Below the pieces are notes generated by a model. It was not told the DNA's origin, ran no database searches, and saw nothing but the letters and a program-made list of their open reading frames with translations. A DNA stretch of 64,000 nucleotides, taken from assembly GCA_964552465.1 (NCBI GenBank), contig CAZKGR010000007.1:62001-126000 (forward strand), in the 5' to 3' direction. The position numbers and the translations under genes are program-made. This DNA comes from BMS3BBIN04 sp964552465. Lineage in GTDB: Bacteria > Electryoneota > Electryoneia > Electryoneales > Electryoneaceae. Below are positions 43,064 to 52,904 of this stretch, one piece after another. The first letter of the stretch is position 1, and each line of letters opens with the position of its first letter.

Positions 43064-45652
43064 CTAGGTCTGAGCACTTGTGGATTCAGATGATTCTCCA
43101 GCTTCAGCGGTAGCAGCAGGTTTATCCTTGTCGCTCTTTTTACTCTTGCTTTTCCCTTTGCCCTTACCCTTGCCGTTGGTTTGGGTGGCAAGCAGGGCTT
43201 TCTTTTCTGACTTGAACGTCAGCTCATCGTCGCCCACCTCGACATGCACCAGGTCGCCATCTTCAATGCTACCCTTGAGCATCTCCTCGGCAAGCGGATC
43301 TTCGAGGTGCCGTTCAACTGCGCGGCGGAGAACACGTGCGCCTGTGTGCACATCAAAACCCTTGTCAGCGATGAAATCTTTGGCGTTGTCGCTCAACTTC
43401 AGTTCGATCCTGCGTTCTGTGAGCCGACGGTTGATATCTTCCAGATATATATCCTCAATCTTCATGATGTGTTCGCGTTCGAGATGATGGAAAACGATGG
43501 TCTCATCAATCCGATTAAGGAACTCCGGACGGAACTGATCCTTGAGCGTCTTCATCATCCGTTCTTTCATCGCGGCATATTCTTGCTGAGTCTTGCTCTT
43601 GCCATCGCCGCCAGCAAAGCCGATTGAACCCTTGCCCGCTTCACGGCTGCCAGAATTTGACGTCATGATGATGACTGTGTTTCGGAAGTCGACTTTACGG
43701 CGCGAACCATCGGTTAATTCGCCGTTGTCGAGCACCTGCAGCATCATGTTGAAAACATCCGGGTGCGCCTTTTCGACCTCATCAAAGAGAACGACGCTGT
43801 ATGGCTTGCGACGGACCCGTTCTGAAAGCTGTCCGCCTTCATCATAGCCGACATAGCCCGGAGGTGCCCCGATCAGTCGGCTGACATTGAACTTCTCCAT
43901 GTATTCGGACATGTCCACGCGGACAATTGCCTGACGGTCGCCGAACAGGTGTTCGGCAAGTACGTTCGCGAGTTCAGTTTTGCCGACACCGGTTGGTCCG
44001 AGGAAGATGAAGCTTCCGATAGGTCGATTCGGATTTTTGAGACCAGTACGGCTGCGTCGAATCGCTTTCACCAGCTCGCGGATAGCTTCGTCCTGGCCGA
44101 CAATGCTCTTTTTCAGCAGGTCGCGCATTTTGAGCAGACGTTGTCCCTCGCTGACCGCTACACGGTTGACCGGAATGCCAGTCATCATGCTTACGATACC
44201 GGCGATATCTTCGGTTGTTGCCACGATCTTGTCATTCGACTCGTTGCTTTCCCACTCAGCACGTGCCGCTGTAAGCTCATCCTCGAGTTTACGTTTCTCA
44301 TCACGCAGCTCGGCAGCTTTCTCGTATTCCTGTTTCTTGACGAGGTCATCTTTCTTGCGCTGCAAGGCTTCGACTTTCGATCCCAATTCGACGATATGTT
44401 CCGGGATGACCAGATTTTGCAGACGCAGACGGCTCCCAGTTTCGTCGAGGACATCTATCGCCTTATCCGGCAGGAATCGGTCGGAGATATATCGGTCGGA
44501 TAGCAACACGGACTGACGGAGGCATTCCTGGTCGAACAGGACTCCGTGGTGCTCTTCGTAATTCGTCTTCAGTCCCTGCAGTATTTCGATGGTTTCATCA
44601 ACACTTGGTGGATCGACCATCAACTTCTGGAATCGGCGTTCGAGAGCGCCGTCTTTCTCAATGTTCTCACGATATTCATTCAATGTAGTCGCGCCGATGC
44701 ACTGCAGTTCGCCACGTGCGAGCGCGGGTTTGAACATGTTCGATGCGTCCAACGAGCCGGAAGCTGATCCGGCACCGACGATGGTGTGCAGTTCGTCGAT
44801 GAAGATGATCACGTCCGGATTCTTCTCGATCTCAGCGAGTACGGATTTCACCCGTTCCTCGAACTGGCCACGGTATTTGGTACCTGCGACCATCGAACCG
44901 ATATCCAGCGCGATCACTCGCTTGTTGAACAACGCGGGTGATACTTTCTGGTTGATGATTCGCAATGCCAGCCCTTCCACGATGGCGGTTTTCCCGACAC
45001 CGGGTTCCCCAATCAACACTGGATTATTTTTCTTTCTACGTGACAGGATTTGTGCAACCCGTTCAATTTCCAAGTCGCGACCGATGATCGGATCCAATCG
45101 ACTTTCGCGAGCCAGCTGGGTGAGGTCACGTCCGAAGTGATCGAGAACCGGGGTCTTCTTTTTGCCACTGGCGGGCCGTTGGCTTGCTGCCCCGGATTCG
45201 CCAGATTCAGGGCTTTCCTGTGAACTCATATTGTCAAACTCCGCTTTCAGAGTCTCGTAGCTGACGTTATAGTTGGAGAGGATTTGAGCGGGCAACCCGT
45301 CCTCATCCTTCACAAGTGCGAGCAACAGGTGTTCGGTTCCAATCTGTTCGCTGGCGTACTGTTTTCCCTCGATATATGAAACCTTGAGTGCTTTTTCTGC
45401 GGCTTTGCTGAATGGAATATTTCCCAGCTTCATTGTGGCGGCAGGGGACACGATGGCTTCCTCGACACTCTCGCGAATTTCATCGAGATCAACGCCGAGG
45501 TTCATTAAACCTTGTGATGCCGAACAGTCTTTCATCTGGAGGAGACCAAGCAGAAGGTGCTCCGTCCCGATGGCATCATGGCCGAGACGGATGGCTTCCT
45601 CACGGGAATGTTGAATGGCTTGCTGCACCTGATATGAGAATTTGTTCATCAT
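43064..45652 (-). CDS. clpC: ATP-dependent Clp protease ATPase subunit ClpC
   Basis: HSP100 unfoldase of 862 residues. Two N-terminal Clp-N repeats (FSYQVQQAIQHSREEA ... ; IPFSKAAEKALKVS...) are followed by AAA+ domain 1 with GEPGVGKTA, a UVR motif region (KKDDLVKKQEYEKAAELRDE, about 425-445), AAA+ domain 2 with GPTGVGKTE, and the C-terminal lid. The UVR motif marks ClpC rather than ClpA or ClpB. The C-terminal tail is Lys- then Thr/Ala/Glu-rich (GKGKGKGKSKSKK), which is unusual and probably disordered. ClpP is not in the window. The start MMNKF at 45652 follows AAGC; the second ATG at 45649 is possible. Confidence 0.96.
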   Translation of the reverse strand: MMNKFSYQVQQAIQHSREEAIRLGHDAIGTEHLLLGLLQMKDCSASQGLMNLGVDLDEIRESVEEAIVSPAATMKLGNIPFSKAAEKALKVSYIEGKQYASEQIGTEHLLLALVKDEDGLPAQILSNYNVSYETLKAEFDNMSSQESPESGESGAASQRPASGKKKTPVLDHFGRDLTQLARESRLDPIIGRDLEIERVAQILSRRKKNNPVLIGEPGVGKTAIVEGLALRIINQKVSPALFNKRVIALDIGSMVAGTKYRGQFEERVKSVLAEIEKNPDVIIFIDELHTIVGAGSASGSLDASNMFKPALARGELQCIGATTLNEYRENIEKDGALERRFQKLMVDPPSVDETIEILQGLKTNYEEHHGVLFDQECLRQSVLLSDRYISDRFLPDKAIDVLDETGSRLRLQNLVIPEHIVELGSKVEALQRKKDDLVKKQEYEKAAELRDEKRKLEDELTAARAEWESNESNDKIVATTEDIAGIVSMMTGIPVNRVAVSEGQRLLKMRDLLKKSIVGQDEAIRELVKAIRRSRTGLKNPNRPIGSFIFLGPTGVGKTELANVLAEHLFGDRQAIVRVDMSEYMEKFNVSRLIGAPPGYVGYDEGGQLSERVRRKPYSVVLFDEVEKAHPDVFNMMLQVLDNGELTDGSRRKVDFRNTVIIMTSNSGSREAGKGSIGFAGGDGKSKTQQEYAAMKERMMKTLKDQFRPEFLNRIDETIVFHHLEREHIMKIEDIYLEDINRRLTERRIELKLSDNAKDFIADKGFDVHTGARVLRRAVERHLEDPLAEEMLKGSIEDGDLVHVEVGDDELTFKSEKKALLATQTNGKGKGKGKSKSKKSDKDKPAATAEAGESSESTSAQT

Positions 45653-45859
45653 GCTTGTAATCCGATCTGAATCGTCTATGCTTGCTGGGAATTCAACCCA
45701 TCATATTCAATATACCCTGATGAAATCCGATATAGCTCTACCTGGGTTAACTGAAAGATGGGCTCGTGATCAAGGGAACTGAGTGCTCCGGATCAACCTG
45801 ACGTGCTCCTGGTGCCTGTGCATCAGGGTATCACGCGGGATACGGTTCCCGTAATTCTT

Positions 45860-46591
45860 TTACTCCACCAGTTCTACTTCGGATCCATCCTGCGATGTCT
45901 CACGGATGATTCCATCCACCAGGCGAACAACTCGATCAGCTCGTTCCGCCCAATCTTCGTTATGTGTGACTACGATAATGCTTGATCCTTGTTCCCGGAC
46001 GAATTTGATCAAGTCGCTTTCGAGTTTTCGTCCGGTCGGGCGGTCGAGATTACCTGTTGGCTCATCAGCGAGGATGAGTTTCGGTTTGTTCATCAGCGCG
46101 CGTGCAACCGCCACACGTTGCTGTTCGCCGCCTGATAGTTCCGCAGGTTTGTTTTCGAGACGGTGACCCAGCCCAAATGAATCCAGCAACTCTTGTGCCG
46201 GAGCTTTAGCGTCCTGAGCTGATACACCTCGCACGCGAGCGGGCATCATCACATTTTCCAGCGCCGAAAATGCGGGCAGCAGGTGATGGAATTGAAATAC
46301 GAAGCCGATGGTATCGCGTCGCAACTCTGCACGTTTCTCTTTACGCAAAGATGCAGCGTCTTCGCCGAGTAACCTTAGCGTACCGCTGGACGGACTCTCA
46401 AGCGTTCCGAGGATGTGGAGCAGCGTGCTCTTGCCCGCGCCGGACGGTCCGACGATGGCAACGAACTCGCCAGGCTGAATGGCGAAATCGATCCCGCGCA
46501 GCACGTCGATGGTTCGCCGTCCCTGTTGATATGACTTACGCACATCAGTCACCTCAAGGATAGGCGTTGATATTTGAGGTTTATTATTCAT
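45860..46591 (-). CDS. lolD: ABC transporter ATP-binding protein, LolD-type
   Basis: ATPase of 243 residues with Walker A GPSGAGKST, signature LSGGEQQRVAVARAL and Walker B LILADEPTGNLD, plus the FVFQFHHLLPAFSALENVMMPA block typical of LolD/MacB-type proteins. With the permease directly upstream it forms a lipoprotein-releasing complex that hands lipoproteins to the outer membrane. Its start overlaps the permease gene by 8 bases. The C-terminus has an acidic extension (ETSQDGSEVELVE). Confidence 0.92.
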   Translation of the reverse strand: MNNKPQISTPILEVTDVRKSYQQGRRTIDVLRGIDFAIQPGEFVAIVGPSGAGKSTLLHILGTLESPSSGTLRLLGEDAASLRKEKRAELRRDTIGFVFQFHHLLPAFSALENVMMPARVRGVSAQDAKAPAQELLDSFGLGHRLENKPAELSGGEQQRVAVARALMNKPKLILADEPTGNLDRPTGRKLESDLIKFVREQGSSIIVVTHNEDWAERADRVVRLVDGIIRETSQDGSEVELVE

Positions 46592-47855
46592 ACCGGATCG
46601 CCTCTACCGGATCGAGCGCTGCAGCCCGGTTTGCTGGATAGACAGCAGCGACGAGGCACAACAGGACGCCGACGATTCCAACAGCCGCGAAATCAGATGC
46701 GTGCATCAGCACTGGCAGTGTGTTCAACATATAAATGTCTGACGGCAAACTGAAGAAATGGTACGTCTGCTGCGCCCACAGCAGGCCAAACCCGAGTGCA
46801 AGCCCGGTGAATGTGCCCGTAATACCGACGACAAATCCCTGATAAAGGAAGATGCGTCGGATCTCCTGTTGTGTCGCGCCCATTGTCAGCAGGATGCCGA
46901 TTTCCTTGCGTTTCTCGAGCGTGACCATGACCAACGTTGAGACGATGTTGAACGCTGCGACCAGAATAATCAGGCTGAGCACGATGAACATCGCCCACTT
47001 TTCGAGCTGCATCCAACTGAACAGGGTCTTGCGCATCTCGAACCATGTACGCGGATACCACGGGTAGCCGATCTGATCGGTGACCATATCCTTGACATCC
47101 CACGCGTCCTCGAGGGTGGTCGTCTTGACGTCGAGTCCACTGACAGAATTGCCCATCTGGAACAGCGATTGAGCTTCGGACAGTCCGACCAGGCTGAAGA
47201 CCTGATCGAATTCGGCGAGGCCAGACTCGAAGATGCCGGTGATCCGATACTGGCCCATGCGAGGCTGGCTGAACGGTCCGCTCATCCCGGCCGGGCTGAG
47301 CAGGTAGACGGTGTCACCAAGGGTTGCATAGAGAACATCCGCGAGGTAGCGTCCGAGGACGATGCCAGCCATATCGTCGCTACCCGGCGCAGTGTCCAAG
47401 CTGTCCAGTGTTCCGGCGATAATCATCCCGGGCAAGTCATTGACCGCTCCGACGGTTTCGACATCAACGCCGCGGATGATCGTGCCTTCGGTGCGTTTGC
47501 CGTTCCGGATCATCCCCTTGTCGAGGATGTATGGGGTGACGGCGTCGACCTTGTCCATCGCGCGGATCTCGTCCGCGACCGACTCCCAGTTCTTCGCCGC
47601 GTTACCACTGAAGATCGAGACACGCAGCGGCGCATCCGCCCCGATGATCCGTGCCCGGACTTCTTCCTCGAAGCCGTTCATGATCGAGAGGACGATAACC
47701 AGCGCAGCCGCTCCAACCCCGACACCGGCGGCGGAGAGGTAGGTGATCAGTGAGATGAAACCGGTGCGTCGCTTGGAACGCAGGTACCGGTTCGCTATGG
47801 TCCAGGTGTAGTGGGACAGGATTTGTATCCTCGATCTACCATATGCCCCAGACAT
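46584..47855 (-). CDS. lolC: Lipoprotein-releasing ABC permease, LolC/LolE type
   Basis: Permease of 423 residues with four membrane helices (about 38-62, 285-310, 335-360, 385-405) and a large periplasmic MacB-like domain between the first and second. The N-terminal RYLRSKRRTGFISLITYLSAAGVGVGAAALVIVLSIMNGFEEEV and the C-terminal PANRAAALDPVEAIRYE are typical of LolC/E. A single permease suggests a homodimeric Lol system (LolF type). The annotated ATG at 47855 falls in a family A palindrome, so the true start could be slightly later. Confidence 0.92.
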   Translation of the reverse strand: MSGAYGRSRIQILSHYTWTIANRYLRSKRRTGFISLITYLSAAGVGVGAAALVIVLSIMNGFEEEVRARIIGADAPLRVSIFSGNAAKNWESVADEIRAMDKVDAVTPYILDKGMIRNGKRTEGTIIRGVDVETVGAVNDLPGMIIAGTLDSLDTAPGSDDMAGIVLGRYLADVLYATLGDTVYLLSPAGMSGPFSQPRMGQYRITGIFESGLAEFDQVFSLVGLSEAQSLFQMGNSVSGLDVKTTTLEDAWDVKDMVTDQIGYPWYPRTWFEMRKTLFSWMQLEKWAMFIVLSLIILVAAFNIVSTLVMVTLEKRKEIGILLTMGATQQEIRRIFLYQGFVVGITGTFTGLALGFGLLWAQQTYHFFSLPSDIYMLNTLPVLMHASDFAAVGIVGVLLCLVAAVYPANRAAALDPVEAIRYE

Positions 47856-47910
47856 TTAAGCCTGGGATGATCAACATGTGCCCCTGCGGGCTTCGCCAGC
47901 AGGGATCATC
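47846..47910. repeat. Palindrome family A, two tandem copies
   Basis: Copy 1: TGCCCCAG ... CTGGGATGATC (47845-47871). Copy 2: TGTGCCCCTGCGGGC then TTCGCCAGCAGGGATCATC (47877-47910). Both end GGGATNATC, like the element at 31127. Copy 1 overlaps the lolC start codon. Confidence 0.65.
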
Positions 47911-47945
47911 TACATTGATATCTTGAATTAATGGAAGCTACAAAA

Positions 47946-47970
47946 AACCGTCGCGCATGGCACGACGGTT
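47946..47970 (-). terminator. Terminator of the sulfatase gene
   Basis: On the minus strand AACCGTCG and CGACGGTT around nine bases, followed by TTTTTG. It lies 43 bp past the sulfatase stop. Confidence 0.8.
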
Positions 47971-48012
47971 CCGTGTATTTCGTTCCGTGGAGGCCATGTT
48001 CGTTAAAACTGA

Positions 48013-49368
48013 TCAGCCGTCATCCGGCATCCACTGCGCGAGATCATCCATCATGTCGCGGTACTGAGGATCGCCAGCCAGGTTCGTCCACTCGTTGGGA
48101 TCGTTGTCATGATCGTACAGCTCTTCGGTACCGTCAGAGTATCGTATGTAGCGCCATTGTTCATTTCGGATAGAATGATTACCCGCCAGCCATGTGGTCA
48201 ATGCAGGACGTGTGCGCGGAGTTTCTGGATCGCTTAATTGTGGGACCAGGCTTTCGCCTTCGAATTGTTCATTCAGCGTTGGAAGGTTGCACAAGTCAGA
48301 CACCGTCGGGAAGACATCACCCAGCGCTACACCCTGATTGCAGTTTAATCCACCCTGCATCCATGGAACATGGAAGATCAAGGGAACATGTGTTGCCTCT
48401 TCCCACAGCGCAAACTTCTGCCAATTTGTCTTCTCTCCCAGGTGGAAGCCGTGATCCGAGGTGAGGAAGATAATGGTGTCATCGCGAGCGGGGCTGGCGT
48501 CCCACGCATCCAGGACCCTTCCGATCATCGCATCAGCGAATTCGACGCTAGCCAGATAACCAGCGACCGCCGCTCTCCACTGCTTGCCGACAACAGTTCG
48601 ATTGTGCAGGTATGTACGAGCCAGGTCCTGTCCCATTGCCGGAACATCGTCGAGATCGCCATCCAGGAACGGCGGCATTATGATTTCTTCCTGCGGATAG
48701 TGTTCAGAATACTCGCGTGGACAGTAAAGCGGTGTGTGTGGACGATGCGTTCCGTAGGCGAGCAGATTTGCGCCCGGCTGTGGGTTGAGGAGATAATCAT
48801 TTATCCACGCAGCGTTGATCGCATCCGTTGTCTGGTCGACGTGGAGGTCAATTGGTGACCAGTCAAACCTGTTTTTCTGTGTTGATGGCAGACGGTTCTG
48901 ATGACGTTGTGGTGTACTGATCGTGGAAGGATCTGATGAGCTGAAGTCCCAAACATCGGGTTCAACATCGTGCTCGATCTTGCCTGAAGAATATGTCGCA
49001 TATCCGTTGTTACTCAAATGGCGCGGTAGCGTGATCGCGTCAGGAATCAACTCCTGCCAATCGTCCGGATTGTCGTAAACTCCAGATGTTGAAGGCAGGA
49101 TACTTGTGAGCAGATTTACGCGTGAAGGATTACACGCTGGCGCCGAACAGTGCGCGTTTGTGAAGAGAACACCGGATTCCGCCAGCGCATCCATATTTGG
49201 TGTTCTCGCCTGCGGATGCCCACCCAAACAGCCGAGGTAATCATTGAGATCATCCACGAGCAGCATCAGCACATTCGGTGCTTGCGGCTGTGAATGCAAA
49301 ATTGCAGGAAAAGCACTCGTTGCTGCGGCTGCCAAACCAGTCGTTTGAATAAATCGGCGTCGGTTCAT
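48013..49368 (-). CDS. Sulfatase (iduronate-2-sulfatase-like), exported
   Basis: Type I sulfatase of 451 residues. The signal MNRRRFIQTTGLAAAATSAFPA is Tat-like (NRRRFIQ). The metal site begins NVLMLLVDDLNDYLGCLGG, and Cys79 in ACNPSRVNLLTS (CxPSR) is the residue oxidised to formylglycine. Later metal residues lie in ITSDHGFHLGEKTNWQKF-like text (FLTSDHGFHLGEKTNW). The LVDDLNDYLG and DHGFHLGE blocks are those of iduronate-2-sulfatase relatives (S1_7). It removes sulfate from glycans outside the cytoplasm. It is 16 bp downstream of the propeller cargo on the same strand and may be co-transcribed. Confidence 0.92.
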   Translation of the reverse strand: MNRRRFIQTTGLAAAATSAFPAILHSQPQAPNVLMLLVDDLNDYLGCLGGHPQARTPNMDALAESGVLFTNAHCSAPACNPSRVNLLTSILPSTSGVYDNPDDWQELIPDAITLPRHLSNNGYATYSSGKIEHDVEPDVWDFSSSDPSTISTPQRHQNRLPSTQKNRFDWSPIDLHVDQTTDAINAAWINDYLLNPQPGANLLAYGTHRPHTPLYCPREYSEHYPQEEIIMPPFLDGDLDDVPAMGQDLARTYLHNRTVVGKQWRAAVAGYLASVEFADAMIGRVLDAWDASPARDDTIIFLTSDHGFHLGEKTNWQKFALWEEATHVPLIFHVPWMQGGLNCNQGVALGDVFPTVSDLCNLPTLNEQFEGESLVPQLSDPETPRTRPALTTWLAGNHSIRNEQWRYIRYSDGTEELYDHDNDPNEWTNLAGDPQYRDMMDDLAQWMPDDG

Positions 49369-49384
49369 TGTGTCATCATCCGAG

Positions 49385-50836
49385 TTATTTCAAGAGGGTG
49401 AGGCGTTGCAGTTGATCTTGCGATCCGGCGGAACGGCCCCGCACGAAATATGTTCCAGACGCCAGTCCTCGGGCGTCGAAACTGAATTGGTGAATACCAG
49501 CAAACGCATATTGGGAGTTAGCCAACACGGTGACTTCCCGTCCAAGCACGTCGAAGACCCGCAGGTCAAATGGACCACCAGACGGTAATTCCACATGAAT
49601 TGTGATCTGTGAATTGAACGGATTTGGCCATGAATGTAATGTGAATGTACTGGGTAATGACGGCGTCGGGTCACCATCCACTTCAACTTGCAAATCGTCA
49701 ATGTAGTAGTAGTCGTTTGAGCCGATGGGTTCACTCGAGGTCATTCCCACCGCAATCCATGTGTTATCTACACGTCGCGCCAGATCGAGGAACTCCTCAT
49801 TTCCGTCGCCACCATAGTGAGTTTGCCGCTCCAGGATTCCCTGTCCATTTGAATCAGTCAGCACCAGCCAGCCTTGCCGCTTGACTGACGAATAGTTGTA
49901 ACGGCTGCCAGCGAGCAGGAAGCTGCCATCTTCTTTCAAGCCAATGGCATGGAACTCGTCATCGCCTTGGCCACCATAGCTGCGTCGCCACAGTTCATCA
50001 CCGTTTCCGTTGATCATTACCAACAGTCCGTCCGACTGTTCGCTGTTTGAATCGGAAAAGGTTCGTCCGGCAATGGCGAAATTCCCGTTTGGCAGGGCGA
50101 GGATGGCATGTGCATCGGATGGGTAGTCATTTTCAAGAATCGAGTTCCAGACGGTGTTTCCATCTGCATCAACTCGTACAACATAGATATTGCGCTGATA
50201 GCTGGATCTGTCCGCGACTGATCCTGCCAGGACTGCACCTCCGTCGTCGGTTAGTTGCAGATCGTATCCCAGTTCCTGGTCATTTTCATCGCCGTAGCTG
50301 GCTGACCACAGCGTATCGCCATCGGCCGATACACGAAGAAGAAGAAAGTCATGAGCTTCCTGATGTGGGTCAGATATGGACCCGATGATCCATGATGAAC
50401 CATCATCTTCAACCGCCAAGGCAGAAGCGTTTTCCCAGGGAACATCTCTCTCAGGGAAGAGCGTCCAAACGGTGTCGCCATTTGAATCAAACCGGACAAT
50501 TGCGAGATCGAAGCTGCCTCGACGCGTGCTGCCGCAAGAGCCGGCAGCTATGCAACCGCCTCCTTCAGTTGAGGCAATGTCATCAAACTGATCCCAATAC
50601 GGAAAATCCAGAGTCTGTGTCCACAAAACGTCACCAGAGCTGTCAAGATGTGCAACGACAGCAGCAATGATATTCGTTTCACTCGTCGATGAATGTCCGG
50701 CAACGAACATTCCATTTGCATCATCTGAGCAAACAGCGCGCAGGACGTCATAACCAGTTGTTGACGGAGGTTGGGCAAGAATTTGCGCTACCTGAACGAA
50801 GAGAATCAGAGTGATGAATACCGCATGACGGAGCAT
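49385..50836 (-). CDS. Secreted repeat (propeller-like) protein with T9SS sorting domain
   Basis: Protein of 483 residues. After a signal peptide (MLRHAVFITLILFVQVAQILA) come about six repeats of some 50-55 residues, each with a 'GD(T/V)(L/V)W' strand, a GG/AGS turn and an Asp-rich loop (for example DGGAVLAGSVADRS, NGDELWRRSYGGQGDDEF). This is the style of delta-60/beta-propeller repeats in FCB secreted proteins. The C-terminal sorting domain runs from SWPNPFNSQI to LQRLTLLK. The start at 50836 is the only one that exposes the signal peptide; the frame extends to 50950. Confidence 0.8.
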   Translation of the reverse strand: MLRHAVFITLILFVQVAQILAQPPSTTGYDVLRAVCSDDANGMFVAGHSSTSETNIIAAVVAHLDSSGDVLWTQTLDFPYWDQFDDIASTEGGGCIAAGSCGSTRRGSFDLAIVRFDSNGDTVWTLFPERDVPWENASALAVEDDGSSWIIGSISDPHQEAHDFLLLRVSADGDTLWSASYGDENDQELGYDLQLTDDGGAVLAGSVADRSSYQRNIYVVRVDADGNTVWNSILENDYPSDAHAILALPNGNFAIAGRTFSDSNSEQSDGLLVMINGNGDELWRRSYGGQGDDEFHAIGLKEDGSFLLAGSRYNYSSVKRQGWLVLTDSNGQGILERQTHYGGDGNEEFLDLARRVDNTWIAVGMTSSEPIGSNDYYYIDDLQVEVDGDPTPSLPSTFTLHSWPNPFNSQITIHVELPSGGPFDLRVFDVLGREVTVLANSQYAFAGIHQFSFDARGLASGTYFVRGRSAGSQDQLQRLTLLK

Positions 50837-50913
50837 TGGCGAATCCTGTAATTGGATGTTCAATGTACAACGATGGTATGGGTTGATGAAGTCCTCTGTT
50901 GTGGAAAAAGAAT

Positions 50914-50941
50914 ACGCCTGACTCCGAGGGGAATCAGGCGT
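50914..50941 (-). terminator. Terminator of the deiminase gene
   Basis: ACGCCTGA and TCAGGCGT around 12 bases, on the minus strand followed by ATTCTTTTTCC. It lies 24 bp past the deiminase stop. Confidence 0.7.
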
Positions 50942-50964
50942 TGGGATCATCGGGAAATCGCGTG

Positions 50965-52773
50965 TTACTTCAGCAACGTAACCTTCTGCATCAGGTTACC
51001 TCGGCCTGCGATGGACGCGTGCACGAAGTACACTCCACTGCTCAAGTTGCTTCCGTCCAGCGTCAGAGTATGCTCTCCGGCGTTGATCGGACCATTGTAC
51101 AAGGTTGCGACCTGCTGACCGTTGACGTTGTAGACGCTTACACTGATGTCAGAGCGTTCTGGCAAGTTTAACCGCAGGCTGGTTGTCGGGTTGAACGGAT
51201 TCGGCCACGCTTCGCTCAGGCTGATGTCACGGGGCAAACCGCCACGCATGCCATCATCACCAGCTGTGAAACTGCCGTTAAGGATCCATTCAGTTCCGGC
51301 TCCGGGTCGGATCCCTGTTTTAGTGAATGTGAATGAATCCTCGGCGACGACGTTCTGTCCGTCACTGATCTTGGCGACATAGGTGTATTCGCCACCCGCG
51401 ACACCACCTGGCACATACTGGCTCATCGTCGCAGTGTTGATCACTTGCAGCGGTGCCAGGTTCAGGTTGTATTCCAGAATGGGTCCGTAAACATTGCCCA
51501 GCGGCGTGATAGCCTCGGTCCATGCCTGTCCAGTGAACGGTGCGTCAAGATAGTTCGTAACCGTCGCACTGAACTGGAAGGTGCCGCCGCCCCAGGGGAT
51601 CACAATTGGCTGACCAACCGGGTGCAATTGAACACCGGCCAGCTGCTGGATGGGAATAGGAATCTCGATAACAACACAGTGCAATTCGCCACCAAGCGGG
51701 GCGATCTGGTTGCAATCAATACCAACAACTTCCCAGTCCGGGCCGAGCCCAGCCTCGTAGGCAGCGATAGCATCTGCATCGGAGGCAATTCCGTATGTCG
51801 GGATAATCGCCTTGTTGTTGATCAGAAAGCTGTTAGTGTGTGTCTTGTAGTATCCACCACCTTGATACGCGGGCATCGGGATGCGGACGATATCGAAGGT
51901 GCCACCATCGTAAGTGGGCGTTGCATCCATGACAGCAGCGTGGCTTTCGACGAGCTGGTAGTTAACGTCATTCTGCTGGAACTCAGCCACCATGATGGTG
52001 TGGTCGTTCAAGATTTTCGACCAGATATCGATGTGGCCCGTCCCATCGTTGGCGATACGTTGGAAGATGTGAATGTCTTCCTGACCAAAGTAGTTCTGAT
52101 AGATGTCTTCAACCTCAGCTTGTGTCATTCCGGGATTGGCATCCATAACGCGGGTGGACATCATGATGGTACCGTGACCATCATTCATCATGTTGCCGCC
52201 CTCGTGGTACAGGTTCGGGCCATAGTAGCCGTAATCCCACTCTCCGGCCAACCATTCTGGTACGTAGTCATCCAACGGTCGGGTCGGGTAATAGCGCAGG
52301 TCAACGATGGAATGCGCGCCCTGATCATCAACGAACCACGGGCCCCAATCGCGAACCCAGATGGCATTTGTACTAACGAACAACCACTCAACATTCTCCA
52401 GGCCGACGCCGAAACTTGCCAGTGAGCTGATGCAACTATTCTGCTGGTTAACGCTTGAGACGACAATGAAAACCGTGGCTACAGTCTGGGTTTCACCGAC
52501 AATTCCAGCGAAGATGTCTTCATAATAGAATGGCCAACGAACCATTATGCCCTGTTTGGGCTCGAACTCCCCGTGCAGGTAGACCGGATTATCTGGCGGA
52601 GGAGTGATTGTATCAACGACATATGGACCCGGTGTCGCCATCTCCTGCTGGGTCACCCAGCGGGGTAAAGGCTTTTCATTGTCTGTGGGATATTCAATGT
52701 CCGCATTTTCGGCGAAGGACGTGCCGGTCATCAGCAGGCCGATGAGCAATAAAATCAAGGGAAGACGGTTCAC
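50965..52773 (-). CDS. Peptidyl-arginine/agmatine deiminase (Porphyromonas type) with T9SS sorting domain
   Basis: Protein of 602 residues. Signal peptide 1-21; PAD_porph catalytic domain about 60-380; an Ig-like region about 390-500; T9SS sorting domain from AWPNPFNPTT to MQKVTLLK. Catalytic residues are all present: Asp142 (IWVRDWGPWF), His247 and Asp249 (GTGHIDIW) and Cys366 (GELHCV). Their spacing (105 and 119) is close to that of the P. gingivalis enzyme PPAD, which also carries a T9SS signal. The enzyme converts arginine side chains or agmatine to citrulline products with release of ammonia. Whether it takes peptides or free agmatine cannot be told by eye; surface export favours peptides or proteins. 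Confidence 0.9.
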   Translation of the reverse strand: MNRLPLILLLIGLLMTGTSFAENADIEYPTDNEKPLPRWVTQQEMATPGPYVVDTITPPPDNPVYLHGEFEPKQGIMVRWPFYYEDIFAGIVGETQTVATVFIVVSSVNQQNSCISSLASFGVGLENVEWLFVSTNAIWVRDWGPWFVDDQGAHSIVDLRYYPTRPLDDYVPEWLAGEWDYGYYGPNLYHEGGNMMNDGHGTIMMSTRVMDANPGMTQAEVEDIYQNYFGQEDIHIFQRIANDGTGHIDIWSKILNDHTIMVAEFQQNDVNYQLVESHAAVMDATPTYDGGTFDIVRIPMPAYQGGGYYKTHTNSFLINNKAIIPTYGIASDADAIAAYEAGLGPDWEVVGIDCNQIAPLGGELHCVVIEIPIPIQQLAGVQLHPVGQPIVIPWGGGTFQFSATVTNYLDAPFTGQAWTEAITPLGNVYGPILEYNLNLAPLQVINTATMSQYVPGGVAGGEYTYVAKISDGQNVVAEDSFTFTKTGIRPGAGTEWILNGSFTAGDDGMRGGLPRDISLSEAWPNPFNPTTSLRLNLPERSDISVSVYNVNGQQVATLYNGPINAGEHTLTLDGSNLSSGVYFVHASIAGRGNLMQKVTLLK

Positions 52774-52904
52774 GATGGCCTCTCAGTTTTTAAAACATCA
52801 TGTGAAGTCTAGCTAATGTAGAGGTTGTGACTGGCTAGAGCAATGAAAGTGTCGAAAATCTCGATATTTTCTGGTTGGATTAATGTGGACGAGTGATGCC
52901 CGCG

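Noticed and set aside
43949..45140. Several 180-residue open frames on the + strand
   Set aside because: They are shadows of clpC, Ser/Arg-rich and without family similarity.
51445..52425. 326-residue open frame on the + strand
   Set aside because: It is antisense to the arginine deiminase, which has all catalytic residues; the + frame has no recognisable feature and no ribosome site.
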